From contig NC_079380.1 of assembly GCF_021018895.1 (NCBI RefSeq), positions 4,936,236 to 5,000,235 on the forward strand: 64,000 bases of DNA, in the 5' to 3' direction. The notes under the pieces were generated by a model. The model was given only the letters and a program-made list of their open reading frames with translations. It did not search any database and was not told the DNA's origin. Source of the stretch: Seriola aureovittata. Its lineage: Eukaryota; Chordata; Actinopteri; Carangiformes; Carangidae. A program made the position numbers and the translations under genes. Of the stretch, positions 47,343 through 59,819 are shown piece after piece. How positions within the stretch are numbered: position 1 is the first letter of the stretch; each line of letters begins with the position of its first letter.

Positions 47343-49599
47343 GTTCAACAGATATTTTTAGAAAGCTGCCCTCTCCATGGATCCTCTTAAAGTAAAGTAT
47401 GAAGGAGCAAGAGATAAAATGTCCTATGCAACTAGAAAATAAAATACCTCAGTCGGAAATCCAAAGAATCCTTGGCAGTTTCCAGGATATTCAATGCTCT
47501 GGATAGGATTTGTCATCATTTGTCTTCCATGCCTTACTGAGACATCCATCCCTGTCAAAACTCTGAACAATGAGGAAAACAAAACTTGTGGGCCATGATA
47601 AGCTGTCAACCGTGGTCATCTAGAGGCAGTGCACTGTCTGAGCCTTCCATAGAGAGAGAATTTATTGGCCCTGTAACAAATCGAAACAAGTGTCCAGGCA
47701 GAACATTTGGAAAGCAATTAGTCATGTAACGTCAAGGAGAGTTGCATCGAGGCGGCTTTATATGTGAAAATCCCCTGGGTAGCTGGAAACCTGCTGGCTG
47801 TTACAAACAGGCTGCTGGTGAACATATGAAACTCAAACCCTCAGACTGCTTCGGTGGTGGCAGTGCCAACACAATGACAGCTTGAGTCTGAATGGTGACC
47901 TCCGAGTGTCTGTGAGCCCTGAGAACTTTCCCTGTAAAGTTTTCTCATTTTCACACCATCTAGGTTGAGCTGAGAAGAGAGTCGTCTCTATACTGCTTTC
48001 TTTGCCCTTTATGAAATTAAGAGAGTGGGGAGAACAATTCCATCAGTGATTCCATTTTCCTCTTCGCAAACTGCATATTGCTCATTAAATATTAACTGAC
48101 AGGCCTGAGCTTCCTTGCATTTTGATTATTGTTTTTTTTTTATATAATTATTTATGGCTGACAGGTTAAGACCATCAGCAGAATGTCAATAAGAGTGTTT
48201 CAATTGATGCAAATTGAAAAGCATGAAAACAACCAATTAGGTGTTTTCTAAATTTTACTTGCTTTATAATTCACCGAACATAACTGATTTCCGACTATGG
48301 GTGATATGTGGGCACTGTGGAGACAGATACACAGTGCTCTGTATACATACAGAATGTACAGGTTTTCCACTCCATAACCCCCATTTCTATCTCTCTGGAA
48401 ATCAGGAGGGGGCCACAGTCCCCCCACCACCCTCTACAGTTAAAGTGGATTTGATGCTCCAGGTATCAATAACAGGCAAGACTCAAACCAGACACTGCAC
48501 TGCTGGTGCCTTACAGTTGTAAGCAAACTCAGCACGCCACATAGTCCCCTTCGCACTGGAAGCTTCCCTCTGAGCTGAGTGTTTTCAGTCTTCACTTTGG
48601 GTGTTGGACTTCAAAATTAACTGCAGATCCATAGTATCAAACCAAAGACCTCAAAACTCCAGTGTAGTCATCTTACTACCTCTGCTATTTTCACAGAGAC
48701 TCTTGAGCTCTATTTCTTCTTCTTTCTATTGGACACCGGATGACAAAATTCAAAAGCACCCTACAGGGATCAAATCCACCAAAAGCTACCAAACAGTCTT
48801 CTTACTCCTAGAGTACCAGCAAAGCTTGCTGTATTTTTCATAGCCCTTGAGTCCTTCCTCTGGATGTTGCACTTCAAAGAGCAAAAGTTACCTGAGGATT
48901 AAACCAACCTGAACTTCTGAATGGCTTCCAAATGGCTCTAGGAGTCAGGCTATTGAGAAGTTTTGAGGGTTTGATCAAATTGATCCTCACTAAATTCAAG
49001 TCCATTGTCCAAAGGACAGAGTCACAAGCTCCATGAAATTAAGCTGTGTCTCATTAAAAAGATAGTTGTTAAGTTTTGAAGACCCAGGGTCAATCCTCAA
49101 ATGCAGCACTGAATTCTAAAGTAAACACTCAGAAGCTCCAACAAACCTGTTGAGAGATCCTGAGAGCTGATATATCCTGACTTCCTAATCGTGGCTGAAA
49201 ACAAGAAGTCTTCCTACCTAAACAACCATATACTGTGTTTGTCCCTTCCCTTTGATATGACTCACAGGAGTGTACCATAGGTAGGTGTGCCGGACATTAT
49301 CAGTTTAAAATGGAAAACAAATAACATAGTTATTTAAGGCTACATTCAACGATACATTAAAGGTGTATATGGACCTTGGTTGTCATCAGTCACTGGTATC
49401 CTTTTCACTTGAACCAGTTGAACACAAAAAGGGATCACAGGATGTAAGTAATGGAAGCCACACATAAACTCAGCCTGCAGGTAACCAATAACAGGATGTT
49501 ATTATCATTATTCAGGTGAATTTCTTTTTACCAATTGTTACAGTGAAACACTACAACAATATTCCGTAAACTAAGTTACACTAATGGTGATGCACTGAT
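47343..49599. other. Intergenic, nothing recognised
   Basis: No gene or named repeat. The short frames here have no family resemblance. Confidence 0.45.
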
Positions 49600-49765
49600 T
49601 GCGCGTTTTCATGCCACCAAAACTCGGACCTGTCAAGGCATGGACTCTACATCTGGTCTACAAATGTTAGCAGCAGATTCTTTAAGTCCTCTGAGTTGTG
49701 AGGTGGAGCTACCATGGATCAGACTTGTTCCACATTGTCATGGTTTGTCCCTCTCAGTAGATACT
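49600..49765 (-). mobile_element. Tc1-like relic, transposase 3' part
   Basis: The minus strand reads CAATGTGGAACAAG, CTGATCCATGG, CCACCTCACAACTC, GGACTTAAAGAATCTGCTGC and GAGTCCATGCCTTGACAGG. This is the order at the 3' end of another fish Tc1 transposase family. It is short and damaged. Confidence 0.7.
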
Positions 49766-51904
49766 CACCACTGCTCACCACTACATGTAGTTGTCCAGTC
49801 ATAATCATTTGGCTCTTGTCAAAGTCGCTCGGGTCCCCTGCCGACTTTGCCGACATCCAGTATGTTGACTATGAGATCTGACTGTTCACTTACCGTCTAA
49901 TATACTCCAGAGCTTGACATGTGCCATTGTCATGAAACAATCAACAATCATTTGCTCCATCTATTCTGAGTTTGCCACTGTATTTACACTTAGTTGTCCA
50001 TTTTCCAGTTGAGGAACAACTTCCAAACACACTCATTAGGTTTCTGTGAGGCACAACAATCTCAGTGGTGGAAGATGATCCTTCAGGTCCTATCACAGCT
50101 GGGTCCTTTGAATGTTCTAGCTCGAGAATAGAGATATTGTTAACAGCCAATGGCAAATAATAAACCTTAGGACGCCTATGATACCTATGACATAAGCAAG
50201 AGGAAAATGGCAAATGCTGGGGAGGAATTTGTGTTTTTTCTTTTAAAGAAATCTGAATTATTTAACTGACTGTGTTACTTATTTATGGATTCAATTAAAG
50301 TTTTGACTGCTCATTAGTGACATTTGTTGCCCTAGGGTACGATGTGACATCATACGGCACTCAGGGTTTGCAGAGTTTGCTCAGGCTTTATATCAAACTG
50401 GAGTTGAGTCTCTGACTGCAACTTTGGCACCGCCGCCTTTTCCCCTCAGCCGTCCCAAGACACTAACGTTTGCTCTGATCATAATGTACCACAAGACAAG
50501 CTTACTGGCAAGATTTGATTATCAATAAGCCAGCTGAATTGAGAATGTACTTGCTATAGCTTGCTTGACAAGCTCTGACTAGCACCCGTCCACTAGGCTG
50601 GTGAATTATGAAAACCACTGATGGATGAAATATGAACATCAATCTTTCTCAGCTCCTGTCTGCTGAATAAATTACTTTTAAAGTTCATTGCCATGTTTGC
50701 AGACATGTGCTTCAGAGAATGCTCATGCCTGCCTGGTCCCTGCTCCCCCCCTTATATGTTGTCTCCTGAGTGGAGGGAAATAATCTGTGAGACGGAAAGT
50801 GAGTTACAACAAGAGCATATGAGGATATTTTGTGGAGACTGTCTGGACCGATGAGAGGTTTGTCCTGTTGAGTGCACAGGACATGAAAGCAACAGAAAGG
50901 CAGGTTGATCGTCTGATGATTTGTCTTATTGTAATTCAATAAAATAAGATACAGTGCTTTGAAAATGTCCCATGTGAGGAGCTGTTCATTCTGATACCGT
51001 CCATGCTCTTTGGGGTTTCCTTTAAGTAATTCTGCTGTGTGGCAAGGACATTTCTCAAGTTTTACAGGTAATGAATGGGGTTGTATTTCTTTTCTCTTGC
51101 CCCAAGTGAACATAAATAATACATTTCTACACAATAGAGAAAAAATAGCGAAGTGATGTGTGACATTTTCTGGATCAGTTCCAACTACATTCTTCTTCCC
51201 TCTGAATCCACTGTTTCCAATTTGACTCTCATTTCTTGTTAAAAAAAGAAAACGAAGGACAATGTAGACGAAATGTCTGGGACTACACTACTGTGAATGT
51301 CTGAGTCCTCTTGAATTCTGTGCGAATAGCCCGTCTGGACTCATGAATTTTTAATGGAATAAGCAAATCTTAAAATGCAAATACATGTTCTGTCCACAGA
51401 AAGAAGGAAGGAGAACAGTTAAAGACAGGTAGTAGTGTAGCACTGAAACAGCAAGGTGGGAAGTGAGAGTGTGGAGGCCTTGGGTTAGAAGGGTGAATGT
51501 TTATGTGGTTTTTGGGTTTTTTTGTTTGTTTTTTGCAATAAACACAATTGTTGTTAACACAAAATACAACAATAAAAATTGTTTGATGGTACAAAACAAG
51601 AAGGTAAAGCTATAATATATGACTTTTCCACATTCATATGTCAAAAATGACTAGACCTACAGTATTTTGTGCACTTACATTATCCCAAATGCTTCCATTT
51701 GTTTTCAAATCTAGAGAAATATTTATAATTGTAATTTCAATCAAGGTAACAGTCCGTTTGATTTGGTCACCTCTTAGTGACGTCATATCCCCTTTGCACA
51801 TGTCAGTGTTGTGGTTGCCTGCCAGAAGTGTCAGATTGGACTTTTCATCCAATTTTAAGCAAAATTTTTAAGATACTATTTTTACATCTTGGTTGTTTTT
51901 GATT
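49766..51904. other. Intergenic, nothing recognised
   Basis: Two longer minus-strand frames (ending at 49941 and 50712) show no recognisable domain and no splice context I trust. Confidence 0.45.
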
Positions 51905-52122
51905 ATATATATATATCTTTTTTTTAAGTATATTTTTGGGGCTTTTTATGCCTTTATTTGATAGTACAGTAGAGAGACAGGAAATGGCAAGGCAGAGAGA
52001 GGGGGAATGACATGCAGCAAAGGCCGTCCGATGCAGGACTTGAACCAGGGCCGACTGAAGCGAGGACTGTAGCCTCTACAAATGGGGCACCTGCTTAGAC
52101 CACTACGCCACACGACACCCCT
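51905..52122 (-). mobile_element. tRNA-derived SINE
   Basis: Read on the minus strand it has an A-box-like TGGCGTAGTGG (52110-52100) and a B-box GGTTCAAGTCC (52046-52036), spaced as in a tRNA with a long variable arm. It continues through GCTGCATGTCATTCCCCC, CATTTCCTGTCTCTCTACTG and CAAATAAAGGCATAAAAAGC into an A-rich end. This matches a widespread fish SINE-type repeat. It is not a functional tRNA gene, because the acceptor stem does not pair. Confidence 0.8.
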
Positions 52123-55100
52123 TAACTATATATTTTAACAAGATGAAAAAATTTTAGTCATTGGACATCTGGATCTTAAATTATCAGAGAAAAAAGCTGA
52201 GCAAACGTTAGCAGCAGCTCAGCTCCCAGCACCTCCAAAGCGTGCTGTGCCCAATGAACAATGTTTGAGAAACAGTCATACTTTAATGTGAACATTCTTT
52301 ATTCAGTGTTTCTACCTGTTTTAATCACCTGGTCCATTTGTTTTGGAGAGGAGATGCCTCCAAACTCCGTCTTTGGTAATTGTTTTGATAAGGAGACCCC
52401 TGGTGGCATTACATATTGTTCATTTCACATTGAAGAAAATGTAAAAATGTGTAATGTTTGATGAATAGATCCTAAATGAAATACATAAACAATGAATGCT
52501 GAAATACCTGCATTAATAAATGAATGTATACATATGTTCATATTTAATCTGGATATAAAAATCACCCAAGAACATAAAGGTTTCTTGGTTTTTGGTTTGA
52601 CTTTAAGGCTGAAAAATGTCTTTTTATGCTAGAAATCAATTAAATATCAAGCATTTAACCCACCACCCTCTCCTGTTTCCAATCCTACTTTTTAACCAAC
52701 TCGCATATCAGGGCTTTTTGAACTACATCAGCTCTCACACAGGAAACATAAAAACATTAACTGAATCACAACTTTTTTGGGAATAATTTTTCTCTCTGAA
52801 TTTTCTGCCAACTCATCCTTGGTCTGATCTTTCTCCATATGGTTGTACATCTGAGTTGCTGGGTATACAAATCAATCAATAATCCTATATCAAACTCAGA
52901 AGCCCCTAAAGAAAAGAAAGATAACATATTTTTTGCACAACAGTATGATGTTATTGATCTGATCTGGATTCAGCCTGATCAATCTTTGCTTGTCAAAAAT
53001 AATTCAATTCCACCTGCGCTGGAAATTTAAGGAGACAGCAATTTTAGCTGCTCATAAACCTCTAATGAATCTTTTATTGTGACTGTTTATCATGAGTCTT
53101 GTCAAAGCATCAGACCATCTTTTGGTATATGATTATGTTCAAGTTCTATGGTTGCAGTTTACATTATGAAAAACCAATAATATCTGCTGAGACACTGGGA
53201 TGCACAGTGCGCCCTGCAGCCTGCATAATAAACACTGGCCTGTAGTCTGGGTCTCACTGAACCCATGGCTGTATTGTGAATGCATCTCTTGTTTGCAGTC
53301 AATGGCAGTCTGGGTCTGAATGTGTAATAGTTTCCCCTGAGATATGAGTGTTTGATTTTTAACATCTGGCAGCGCTGTTGTAGCTGCTCATCAGTGAGGT
53401 GACAAAAGTGTGGCATAATGCAAATACAAACTGAAAAAAAAAAAAAGGGGGGGGGGGGGGGGGGGGTCTTCCAAAAATAGCCACCAGTGATTTGGAGCAG
53501 TTCCTTTAATCCAAAACAATGTTAAACATATTTAGGCAAGCATTCCTCACATCCCTCATCAGATTGTTTTCATGGTTGTGACACCAGTTTGTTGAAGAAA
53601 TAACAAAATAAATGTGATATTAACCTCTAATTAATTTATAAATAAATAACTTCTACAGTCTACAGTTGGAATATTTGTATCATTTTAGGAAGTGACTGAA
53701 ATGAAGTGGTATATCCCTGTTGTTGTTGCTATACCACAGTCTATTAACATAACCTCATTATGATCCGAAGGCCCTTATAATATCTTGTGGCCCAGCAATA
53801 TGGCTACATTTTCTTTACTCTGCAAGATGTCAAGGGCCTCTTCTACCAATCTCCACTTCTAAACAAATGGCACAGGTCCACATTAATCCAGCACACATGG
53901 AGGCATCAGTCATCCTCATTATAAATATACTGGTGGACCAGAGTGTACGGAGAGACCACTGACCCCAGTGCTAGTGATGCTGTCTGGCATGTTGAGTGAA
54001 CAGAATACAATCTATACAAAGTTTGGCCTAATGAATAGCAAACCATTTTGAAATCTGGTGCATGAAAAGTCTTCATAATATGGGTTTCTCCACAACGACA
54101 GCAACATAAATCTGCCATGAAATACTTCTCTCTTCGCACAGTTTACCTGCTAATTGAATTTTCTGTGCATGGCTCCTGTGAATTATATCCACATTTAACG
54201 GTTGTCGTTGATCGCAAGAGTGCTGCTGCCGCAGAGTAGGTGGGGGTCACCTTGCTTTAGAGAATGCGGTGACAGGGGGAATCACATGGAGTGTGTAAAA
54301 CTGAAATGGTTCAACCTCTCTGGAGCATGAATGTGCTTCATTGGAATGTGTCTATTCTATTTCAATATTTTTGTGAACGAAGTGGGAATTTGTTTGTGAG
54401 AGAAAAGGTCAAAGGGTAACAACAAAAACATAATGAGTAATCCTCTGGGGACCATGCATATTCATATATTTAGCACATTTCATAGAAATCTTTGTTTTTG
54501 AGATACAAAGTGTTCATCAAGGGAAATGCTAACTGGACAAAAACTTTTTTTCAGTGTGAGTGGGGAAACTCAGGAGATGAGCAGCTACAGACTATTCACA
54601 CTGTGCCAGTACAGTCACAGCAAAGTAAATAGTAACGTTAAGCTTGATGATGTGTTGGAGGTCTTTTAATTTGCACAAACCACTTGAAGAGTCTGCAGCT
54701 CTTCATCAACAACTCACTGAGGCTGTTTCATCTTGCACTATTTCTGTAATAATTAAAACTATTAAAATAATATGTCCACTCTGAAAAATAATTAACAAAG
54801 TAACTCTGTGGTAGAACACACTTACATTTTACTAGCTGCTTCACAATAAAAGCCTCTAGCTAGGAAAGCGATCAGCATAAATTAGCTATAGCAGGAAGGT
54901 TTTGGTATTTAATGCAATGAAAAATTAAAAGGACAAAAAATATCGTTTGTCCATTCACTCCAGAAGGACACAAAACTATTTTAAGAAGTCTAAATATATT
55001 GTAATGTACATGATTAAAATTAAGGTAACTACGTGATTAACATTGACTTTCAGTTGAAAATGGGAAACAAACAGCGGACTCCCCACTTCCACTCTGTGGA

Positions 55101-58100
55101 ATTTGTTGATTTATAATAACATTGACTAATAACAACTTCCTCCTTCGCTGCTTGTTGTCCAAAAATATATAATAATGAGATTTCAAAATATCTAAGAAAA
55201 ATCAACTGAAACATTTTTGCACTTGGAGCACAAACACAAATCTTAAAAGCTTGTTTCACAGCACTTTTATCTAATTCACAGGCTGCACTTTGGAGCAAGT
55301 TATTACCTCAGAGTGGCTGATTTTAGAGACAAATAAACAAATGTATCATAAATAGATCCCATTACTGCTCACAGAGTCACTTTCGTGCACCCTGATTTTT
55401 AGATAGAATTATCTAAGATAACAAAGAACAAAGAAAAAATAAATAAAAAAAGAAACATAGTGTACGACTGTTGTCTCCTGACTCTGAAAGCATGGCTTTT
55501 GTCTCCATAATACCATCTCTCCCTGGGTGCAGAAGCAGTAAATATGGAGCCCTAGGCTCTCAGCGTGATCAATAATTCCTTCAGCCTCAGATTCCACACT
55601 GATAAAGCACTTTGATGTGGACCAAAGTGCAGGAGAGAGAGGCTGTCCTGGGGGGAGAAAATGTGAGGAAAAGAGGCTTCATTATTTCAGGCAGCTGTCA
55701 GCAGGTCATATTCAATTAGCTCTAATACGTTTGTCAGTTTCGGAAACAAAGCAACAGTATGGAAGAAGGGGTAGATAGACAGATAAATAAATAAAAGCTT
55801 GAGTAATTTCGGGACCCTCTCTCTCAGAGATACCAAATCAGAGCAGGATGCTCGGCGGGCGGCCAGAGACCCATCAGAGTGGGAGCATGTTGTGAAACCG
55901 AAAAACAGAGGTGCAATCAGCTGAATGGTGGCAAAACCCAAATACCTCTGATGCCAACCGACCATTTTAGCTGTGCTGAAACGTGTTGTTTTTGTGGCTC
56001 TATTTTGAGACAGGAATCACACTAGAGCCCACCAAGAAAACAAAACATTTCCAAAACAAAGTTGAAGTTTCAAGAACATATTGGAGCATTGACGTGTAAA
56101 ATTTCTGACTTGTTTTGTGCACATTTATCTCCAATGTCTGTGGAAAAGTATGAGCCCCTTTACTGGTCTCTAGAATAAATTTCCCTGGATTGAATCATTT
56201 GATAATAAATAGTTCACCAACCGCTCTGTGTAAAGTGAAAGCAGATGCAATGTTTGCTAATTAACTCTGAGATGAATGGCTATTCCAAGAAGCTAATTTA
56301 GTTTGATTGGTAGAGTTTTTTCTTTTTAAATGGGGTTCATGTTATTTGAATGGGGTTGGGAATTTATGGTAAAGCAACTCAACCTGGAGTAGTTCGGCTA
56401 TTGAAATTACATTAGCTTAATTACCCTCTTTCTTACTTGAATTAGGTCATCTGTGTTAACTGACACTTTGATTTACTCTACAAACCACATTTTCAGCCTC
56501 AGTGTGTGTAAATAAACACCTATTTCCTCTTCTTCTGTCTGAACTGCTTCTTAAAGACTTCTGCTAAATTAAATATGTGGCTCTTGTCAAGAACCTGCCG
56601 ACTTCAAGAGGAAAACCTGAAGTAAAAGTGCGATGAGGGCTGAATTTATAATGAAAAGATCAGAGAAAATAATCAAGCAATTTGTTAAATTAAAAAAACA
56701 TACACATGCATCACCACCTACATGCAGCAGCTCCACTGTAAGTAATTACTGTTTGTTTCTAATGCATGTCAAAAGAGCCTATTAGAGCCGATGAGGCGGT
56801 CTGCGCTGGAGCAGTCATTACTCCTTGGACCTCGCGGAGCAATTAGCTCTGCAGGATTAAGTTACTCTTCATTGTACTTGTGGAATATTTTTTTTTAAAA
56901 ACACAACATCAGTGCACTTCATCTTCTCTGCTGTTGTTGTGGAAGTCAATGGTGTGATAGATAAGATAAAAGCCGCCAGAGAAGAGCACTTAACAAACTT
57001 TATGGATACAAGAGTGTTTTTGTTTAAAACTAATGCAAGTGGAGACGCATTTGAACACCATCTGTCTCCACTCCAGGCTTGGTGTTGAATAACCTTGTGT
57101 ATGGTTTTGAACATCCATCCAAGCCTATTCACATAAATATACTACCCCTAAATAAATATACTAACCCTAACCCTAACCATAATACTACACATACAATTCA
57201 TTCATTCATTCAACTCTTAAAGCCACACTGAAATGGCACTTAGACCATCTTGAACTTGTGATTTAAAATCAAATCCTTAAAATCTGATGAACACAGGAGG
57301 CTCTGTAACATGCATACCTACCCACACTCTACTCACTAACAGTTGTGGGCAGTTTTATATGACAGGTGAGGTTAGTTCGTCACTCCAAATCACATTTGAT
57401 TGGATATGTTTACTGCACATAACCACCCCTGACTTCAAGATGAATCATGAACAATGAGAATTGTTTTTTCTTCATATTTTGCATTCAACAAGAGATAAAT
57501 AAACATTTAACAAAGAGAAATAGCATTAGAAATATATTTAATCAAAGAGTTGCTGATTAAATAGAAGTCTAAGTTACTGTTTAAACCATATTATCTTACT
57601 CATAAAGTTCTTAGATTAAGAGGTAAAGAAATCCCGCAACAGCGACACAACCAAAGGGTTTTAGCAGATGACTTTCATCAAAAAACATGACAAATAACAT
57701 GTAAATAAAATGAGCATGACTAAAATATAATCATACACATTCACATAGATAACAGAGTATTTACACGTCATCATGTGGTGGGTGACACCATATCTGGTCC
57801 ATAACAGGGAGACAAGCATCTTCATAAGTGTGTGAAATGATTTTTCATAGCGAGACAAAGTGCTAGTGTTTGAAAACATGGCGGCTGAGATAAAAAGAGA
57901 ACCTGCAATGAGAAACATGATGAAAGTACGTGAAATTAAGAACTTTAACTTAATATTTCAGAACTAAAGAATGGCGACTCTCAAAACTCAACCATAAACT
58001 AACTTTGTGAGAAAAAATAAAGACCTTAGAGGATGAATTGAGGAGCTGCTGTATTTTTTTTTTTTTTTTTACTAAACCTGAAGAAGTTGCCTCTCAGTGT

Positions 58101-58587
58101 TTCCAATCTCTTTTAACCAATCGCTCTGACGGCCCCTCTCTGCCTGATTGGTATTCACCGGTCGTGCAGTCGGTAGCTTTCATTTCATGTAAGTTCTGCA
58201 GTGCACCCCTGATTCAAATGACTTTCAATCTCTTTGTTCTGGGCAGCAGTCCAGGCCAGAGGGCCGGAGAATGATGCATTGAGGTGGTTTATTAATGTGA
58301 TATGCTGCACAACCACCAACGACGACATTCATATTTCTGCCCTGCCGCCTCTGAGCCGATCTGCCAGAAGTACAAGATCACCCCAAGGTACCGCTTCTGT
58401 CAAACCGTGCTGGTTCCTCCATAAAATCTGTGTCCCCTCCACCAAATCATCCACTGAAACACCATCCATCACATCCAGTTCCAGGTTGTTTCCATATTTC
58501 TCACTAACTGAGATAGTCACTAATTGAAAGGTAGCATTTGCAGTTGATCAAACATATGTTGAAAATGGAAAGCAAAGGGAGTAGAAG
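52123..58587. other. Intergenic, no gene recognised
   Basis: It contains an A13/G20 run (53434-53466), three telomere-like CTAACC units near 57162-57180, and long AT-rich unique sequence. No exon, RNA gene or named transposon is supported. Confidence 0.45.
53434..53466. repeat. (A)13(G)20 homopolymer pair
   Basis: Thirteen A are followed directly by twenty G on the plus strand. Length is uncertain in any assembly. Confidence 0.97.
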
Positions 58588-58750
58588 AAGTAGAAGAAAA
58601 GAAGTGAACGTAAGGGTTGCTTTCAACCACTGGAGACAGCTCTTGGTGAGTAAAGGAAGTTTGATGCTGAGCTCACAACATTTCTTCTAGACTGGTGAGT
58701 AAACAGCTGTTAATGTTAATGTTGGCTACAATAGCAAAACTCCTTTAATG
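58588..58750 (+). mobile_element. MITE family copy C, truncated
   Basis: About 160 bp match the right part of copies A and B: GTAGAAGAAAAGAAGTGAA, CAACCACTGGAGACAGCTCT, ACATTTCTTCTAGACTGGT and the ATAGCAAAACTCCTTTAA end. The left half is absent. The terminus lost the CACAAATAG part. Confidence 0.75.
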
Positions 58751-59783
58751 CTTGTCCTTTAATGTTAGTTTCAGACACAAAAAGATCTCTTAGGAAAATA
58801 TCATGGTTTGGGTTCCTTTGTTAAGGTTCCAGAAGCTTTTTTTTCTTCAGCTATGATTGGTTATGACTCAATTTCTGTCATGGTGTTAAAGACCAATATT
58901 TTGTTGGCCACACTGACCCCCTTCCCAAGGGTTCCCTCCTTTGCTCCCATCATAATTTATGTGGCTGCTATAAAGGCCTTCGTCACAGCTGATGCTCTTG
59001 TTGTTCTTGGGAGGACAGTCTCAAACAGTCTCATGAGTCATTTGTGTAATGAATGTATGTTTTTGGAAGACACTAACAAACATGCAGTCTGGCTTACAAG
59101 GGGTCCAGATCAACAAAAGATGCGCTCTATTGTCTAGGTTAGAGAACTTTTTGCACAGGATGCTTCTTTTAAAAGCTTAAAGGCTAATACTCAATAGTAA
59201 GAATCAAGAGAGAAAATAACTATAATTTCTCCAGAAGAAATGTGTTTCTCCTCTTCTTTTCTGTCTTTAGTTCTTGACCCAACATGTTTATATTCCAAAC
59301 CAAAGTGGTGAGGTACACAGATAAAAGCCAGTAGGCTACTGCTTGTTTAGTGTATGAAGGAGTTCTGCCATCAGATTGCTAAAACATGAACAACATCTTC
59401 TCCTGGTTGGGGGGGGGGGTGTTCTACGGTTGGATCAGTCTGCTTGTCTGTGCCTGTTCGACATCAGGAGACATGAGGAGGTGGTTAACAGCAGCAGTAG
59501 AGGCCATTAGTGGGCTATAGATGTTCAATTAGCAGTGAGATTCACACAGGTGGTGTTGATCACGATGTCCAAGGTGGAACAGGGTCCAGGGCATCTGTCG
59601 ACTCCAGCAGCCCCTGCCAGGGAAGCTGCGTGTGGACATCTGTTCATCACAAAGCTCCAAATGAACAATATCTCCTCCCCACTTAACATGAATGGCAAGT
59701 GCTCAGAACACCCCTGATGCTGCCTTTAATCACTGCGATTGAATATTCTGCTGTGTATCACCTTTCTGGTCTCACATCTGCAG

Positions 59784-59819
<36 letters not shown>

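Noticed and set aside
49894..49959. Small minus-strand frame (MEQMIVDCF...) ending at a GTAAGT donor
   Set aside because: It lies beside a Tc1 relic, has no partner exon or family match, and is probably coincidental.
50712..51134. 140-codon minus-strand frame
   Set aside because: No domain, signal peptide or splice context. Composition is like neighbouring intergenic DNA.
52000..52115. Possible tRNA gene on the minus strand
   Set aside because: A-box and B-box are present but the acceptor stem does not pair and the body matches a SINE. Annotated as a SINE instead.
57160..57180. Telomere-like (CTAACC)3
   Set aside because: Only three units in AT-rich DNA. Too short to be called an interstitial telomere.
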